Shown here in pieces: positions 4,806 through 7,076 of a stretch of DNA of 7,076 nucleotides (within the stretch, counting starts at the first letter, position 1; every line of letters starts with the position of its first letter). This DNA comes from Peptococcaceae bacterium UBA7185 (lineage in GTDB: Bacteria; Bacillota; Peptococcia; Peptococcales; Peptococcaceae). The notes beneath the pieces were generated by a model. That model was not told where the DNA came from. It ran no database searches and saw only the letters and a program-made list of their open reading frames with translations. The stretch spans positions 85,965 to 93,040 of the forward strand of contig DKVF01000083.1 in the NCBI GenBank assembly GCA_002491065.1. Reading direction: 5' to 3'. The position numbers and the translations under genes were made by a program.

Positions 4806-7076
4806 ATGCCATTGAGAACAGACATTAAAAAAGTATTGGTAATTGGTTCTGGCCCTATTGTAATCGGTCAGGCGGCAGAATTTGACTATGCAGGGACACA
4901 GGCATGCCGCGCATTGAAGGAAGAAGGGCTGGAGGTTGTCCTGGTAAACTCTAACCCCGCCACCATTATGACAGACAAGGCTATGGCTGATAAGATTTAT
5001 ATCGAGCCGTTAAATTTGGATATCGTGAAGCGAATCATTGAAATTGAAAAGCCAGACAGTATTCTCTCTACTTTGGGCGGTCAGACCGGTCTTACCTTGT
5101 CCATGCAGCTGGCCAAGGAAGGATTTTTGGAGAGCCACGGCGTAAAGCTTTTGGGCGCCAATCCAGAAACCATTGATAAGGCAGAAGACCGACAGATTTT
5201 TAAGGACACGATGCTCAGCATCGGAGAGCCCTGCATTCCCTCCAAAGTAGTAGAGACGGTGGAGGATGCGTTGAGCTATGCCGAGGAAATTCTCTATCCG
5301 GTCATTGTACGTCCGGCCTTTACGCTAGGCGGTTCCGGCGGTGGGATTGCGCATAATCCAGAAGAATTGCATGAGATTGCAGAAAACGGTCTGCGTTTGT
5401 CGCCTATTACCCAGGTACTGATTGAGAAGAATATCTCTGGCTGGAAAGAAATTGAGTTTGAGGTCATCCGTGATTCCCATGCCAATATCATTACCGTTTG
5501 CTCTATGGAAAACTTTGACCCGGTAGGGGTGCATACAGGGGATTCTATCGTAGTAGCGCCGGCAGTAACCCTTTCTGATAAAGAATATCAGATGTTGCGC
5601 AGTGCAGCGCTGAATATTGTGCAGGCGCTGGAGGTAGAAGGTGGTTGCAACTGCCAGTTTGCTCTGCATCCGGACAGCTTTGAATATGCGGTAATTGAAG
5701 TAAATCCCCGTGTGTCCCGTTCTTCTGCTTTGGCCTCCAAAGCGACAGGCTATCCTATTGCCAAGGTTGCCACGAAAATTGCGGTGGGCTACACGTTGGA
5801 TGAAATTGTAAACGCGGTGACAGGAAACACCTTCGCCTGCTTTGAACCGGCCATTGACTACATTGTCGTCAAATTCCCCCGTTGGCCCTTTGACAAATTT
5901 GTCTATGCCAACCGGACACTGGGTACGCAGATGAAGGCCACCGGCGAAGTGATGGCCATTGGCACCAGCTTTGAACAGGCTATGATGAAAGCAGTCCGTT
6001 CTATTGAATTGAAACTTGATACCTTTAACTTGCCCAAGCTGCAGATGCTCAATGACAGCGATGTGGTGCGGCTCCTAAAACGTTGCGATGATGAAAGAGT
6101 GTTTGTCGTATACGAAGCATTAAAACGGGGCATCGAGCTGGCGAAAATCCATAATATCACGAAGATTGACAAATGGTTCTTGGCCAAATTGCAGAATCTT
6201 GTGAAAATGGAGCGCAAGCTGGTGAAAAAAGAGCTGACACCGGAATTGTATCTGGAAGCCAAAAAGATGGGCTTTTTGGACAGAACTATCGTGCGTCTGT
6301 CCGGAGAAGACGCGCCGGAAAAACGCTTTGCCTCCTATAAAATGGTAGATACCTGCGCTGCAGAATTCAAAGCGGAAACACCGTATTTTTATTCTACCTT
6401 CGATGAAGAGAATGAAGCGGCAGAGTTCTTGCAGGAACATGACAGCGGAAAAAAGAAAATCATCGTATTCGGTTCCGGTCCCATTCGCATCGGGCAGGGG
6501 ATTGAGTTCGACTATTGCTCGGTGCATTGCGTGTGGGCATTGAAAGAGGAAGGCTATGAGGCCATTATCGTCAACAACAATCCAGAAACAGTATCCACAG
6601 ACTTTGATACCTCTGACCGGCTTTACTTTGACCCGCTGACACCGGAAGATGTGGACTCCATTATCGAAACGGAAAAACCGTGGGGTGCCATTGTACAGTT
6701 CGGCGGACAGACCGCCATCGGCTTGACCAAGCATCTGGAAGAATCCGGCGTGCATATTTTGGGCACATCGGCAAAAAGTATTGATGAAGCAGAAGACAGA
6801 GAAAGCTTTGATGAACTGCTGCAAAGATGTGAAATTCCCCGTCCTGAAGGGAAAACGGTGTTCCAACTGGATGAAGCGCTGAAAGCAGCGAAAAATCTGG
6901 GTTATCCGGTATTGTTGAGACCTTCTTACGTGTTGGGTGGCCAGAATATGATCATTGCTTATAGCGATGCGGACGTAGAAGAATATATGAATATCATTTT
7001 GGCCAGCGGAATTGAAAATCCGGTGCTCATTGACAAATACATGATGGGCATTGAAGTGGAAGTAGATGCCATCTGC
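4806..7076 (+). CDS. carB: Carbamoyl phosphate synthase large subunit (3' end missing)
   Basis: Large synthetase subunit that makes carbamoyl phosphate from bicarbonate, two ATP and ammonia delivered by CarA. The frame is open for 757 residues to the window edge, out of roughly 1,070 in the family. The first ATP-grasp half begins with VLVIGSGPIVIGQAAEFDYA (10-29) and keeps R129 (AEDRQ), R169 in RPAFTLGGSGGG, and the metal-binding E298 and N300 in VIEVNPRVSRSSALASKATG. KFPRWPFDKF marks the start of the linking region, and the oligomerisation domain fills about 400-545. The second half restarts near residue 549 with the duplicated signature IIVFGSGPIRIGQGIEFDY, and carries RPSYVLGGQNM with R705. 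The carbamoyl phosphate-forming site is only partly present, and the C-terminal allosteric domain lies beyond the window. AGGAGGG (4791-4797) is eight bases before the ATG, and the gene follows carA after one base, so the two are co-transcribed. Confidence 0.97.
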   Translation, partial: MPLRTDIKKVLVIGSGPIVIGQAAEFDYAGTQACRALKEEGLEVVLVNSNPATIMTDKAMADKIYIEPLNLDIVKRIIEIEKPDSILSTLGGQTGLTLSMQLAKEGFLESHGVKLLGANPETIDKAEDRQIFKDTMLSIGEPCIPSKVVETVEDALSYAEEILYPVIVRPAFTLGGSGGGIAHNPEELHEIAENGLRLSPITQVLIEKNISGWKEIEFEVIRDSHANIITVCSMENFDPVGVHTGDSIVVAPAVTLSDKEYQMLRSAALNIVQALEVEGGCNCQFALHPDSFEYAVIEVNPRVSRSSALASKATGYPIAKVATKIAVGYTLDEIVNAVTGNTFACFEPAIDYIVVKFPRWPFDKFVYANRTLGTQMKATGEVMAIGTSFEQAMMKAVRSIELKLDTFNLPKLQMLNDSDVVRLLKRCDDERVFVVYEALKRGIELAKIHNITKIDKWFLAKLQNLVKMERKLVKKELTPELYLEAKKMGFLDRTIVRLSGEDAPEKRFASYKMVDTCAAEFKAETPYFYSTFDEENEAAEFLQEHDSGKKKIIVFGSGPIRIGQGIEFDYCSVHCVWALKEEGYEAIIVNNNPETVSTDFDTSDRLYFDPLTPEDVDSIIETEKPWGAIVQFGGQTAIGLTKHLEESGVHILGTSAKSIDEAEDRESFDELLQRCEIPRPEGKTVFQLDEALKAAKNLGYPVLLRPSYVLGGQNMIIAYSDADVEEYMNIILASGIENPVLIDKYMMGIEVEVDAIC

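Noticed and set aside
6120..6866. 248-residue open frame on the minus strand
   Set aside because: It lies entirely antisense to carB, whose duplicated ATP-grasp motifs are unmistakable in this stretch.
1..7076. A CRISPR array, transposase, toxin-antitoxin, prophage or other accessory system
   Set aside because: No repeat-spacer array, transposase or phage gene is visible; the coding content is entirely housekeeping and biosynthetic.

Overview
The window looks like a chromosomal housekeeping segment from a low-to-mid GC member of the Bacillota, more likely Clostridia or Negativicutes than Bacilli. The reasons are an RNase P RNA that reads like the ancestral type A form (Bacilli usually carry type B), strong AGGAGG-type ribosome binding sites, consensus TTGACA/TATAAT promoters, a PyrR-type pyrimidine attenuator, and clostridial-looking CarA, CarB and RNase H1 proteins. 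All supported genes lie on the + strand; every long minus-strand reading frame is a shadow of a real gene. Species-level placement is not possible from this sequence alone.

Layout: 1-~298 is the RNase P RNA gene rnpB, lacking its 5' end at the window edge and closed by an intrinsic terminator (314-360). Next is a YibE/F-family integral membrane protein (439-1701), immediately followed by endonuclease III, nth (1707-2339; an alternative GTG start at 1698 would overlap the previous stop codon). A 440-base non-coding stretch (2340-2779) holds a cluster of hairpins and short repeats, then a likely promoter for rnhA (2780-3397), a two-domain ribonuclease H1. The 312-base gap 3398-3709 is densely regulatory. 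It holds a perfect TTGACA-N17-TATAAT promoter whose -35 box overlaps the rnhA stop, an AT-rich inverted repeat at that promoter's start site, a second extended -10 promoter, a PyrR-binding loop, and a 13-bp intrinsic terminator. carA (3710-4804) and carB (4806 to the window end, incomplete) follow as an operon.

How it works together: carA and carB encode the two subunits of glutamine-dependent carbamoyl phosphate synthetase. The leader can be folded by hand into a three-way switch (PyrR loop, antiterminator, terminator), which implies that carAB is repressed by pyrimidine nucleotides through PyrR. nth and rnhA serve genome maintenance (oxidised-base repair and RNA:DNA hybrid removal), and rnpB serves tRNA maturation. 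The YibE/F protein has no assigned function.

I did not find a new defence, mobile or biosynthetic system. The parts most worth a second look are the pyr-type leader with its duplicated ATGTCTAT strand, the tandem promoters with the inverted repeat, the hairpin-rich spacer between nth and rnhA, and the altered cysteine spacing in the Nth iron-sulfur motif.
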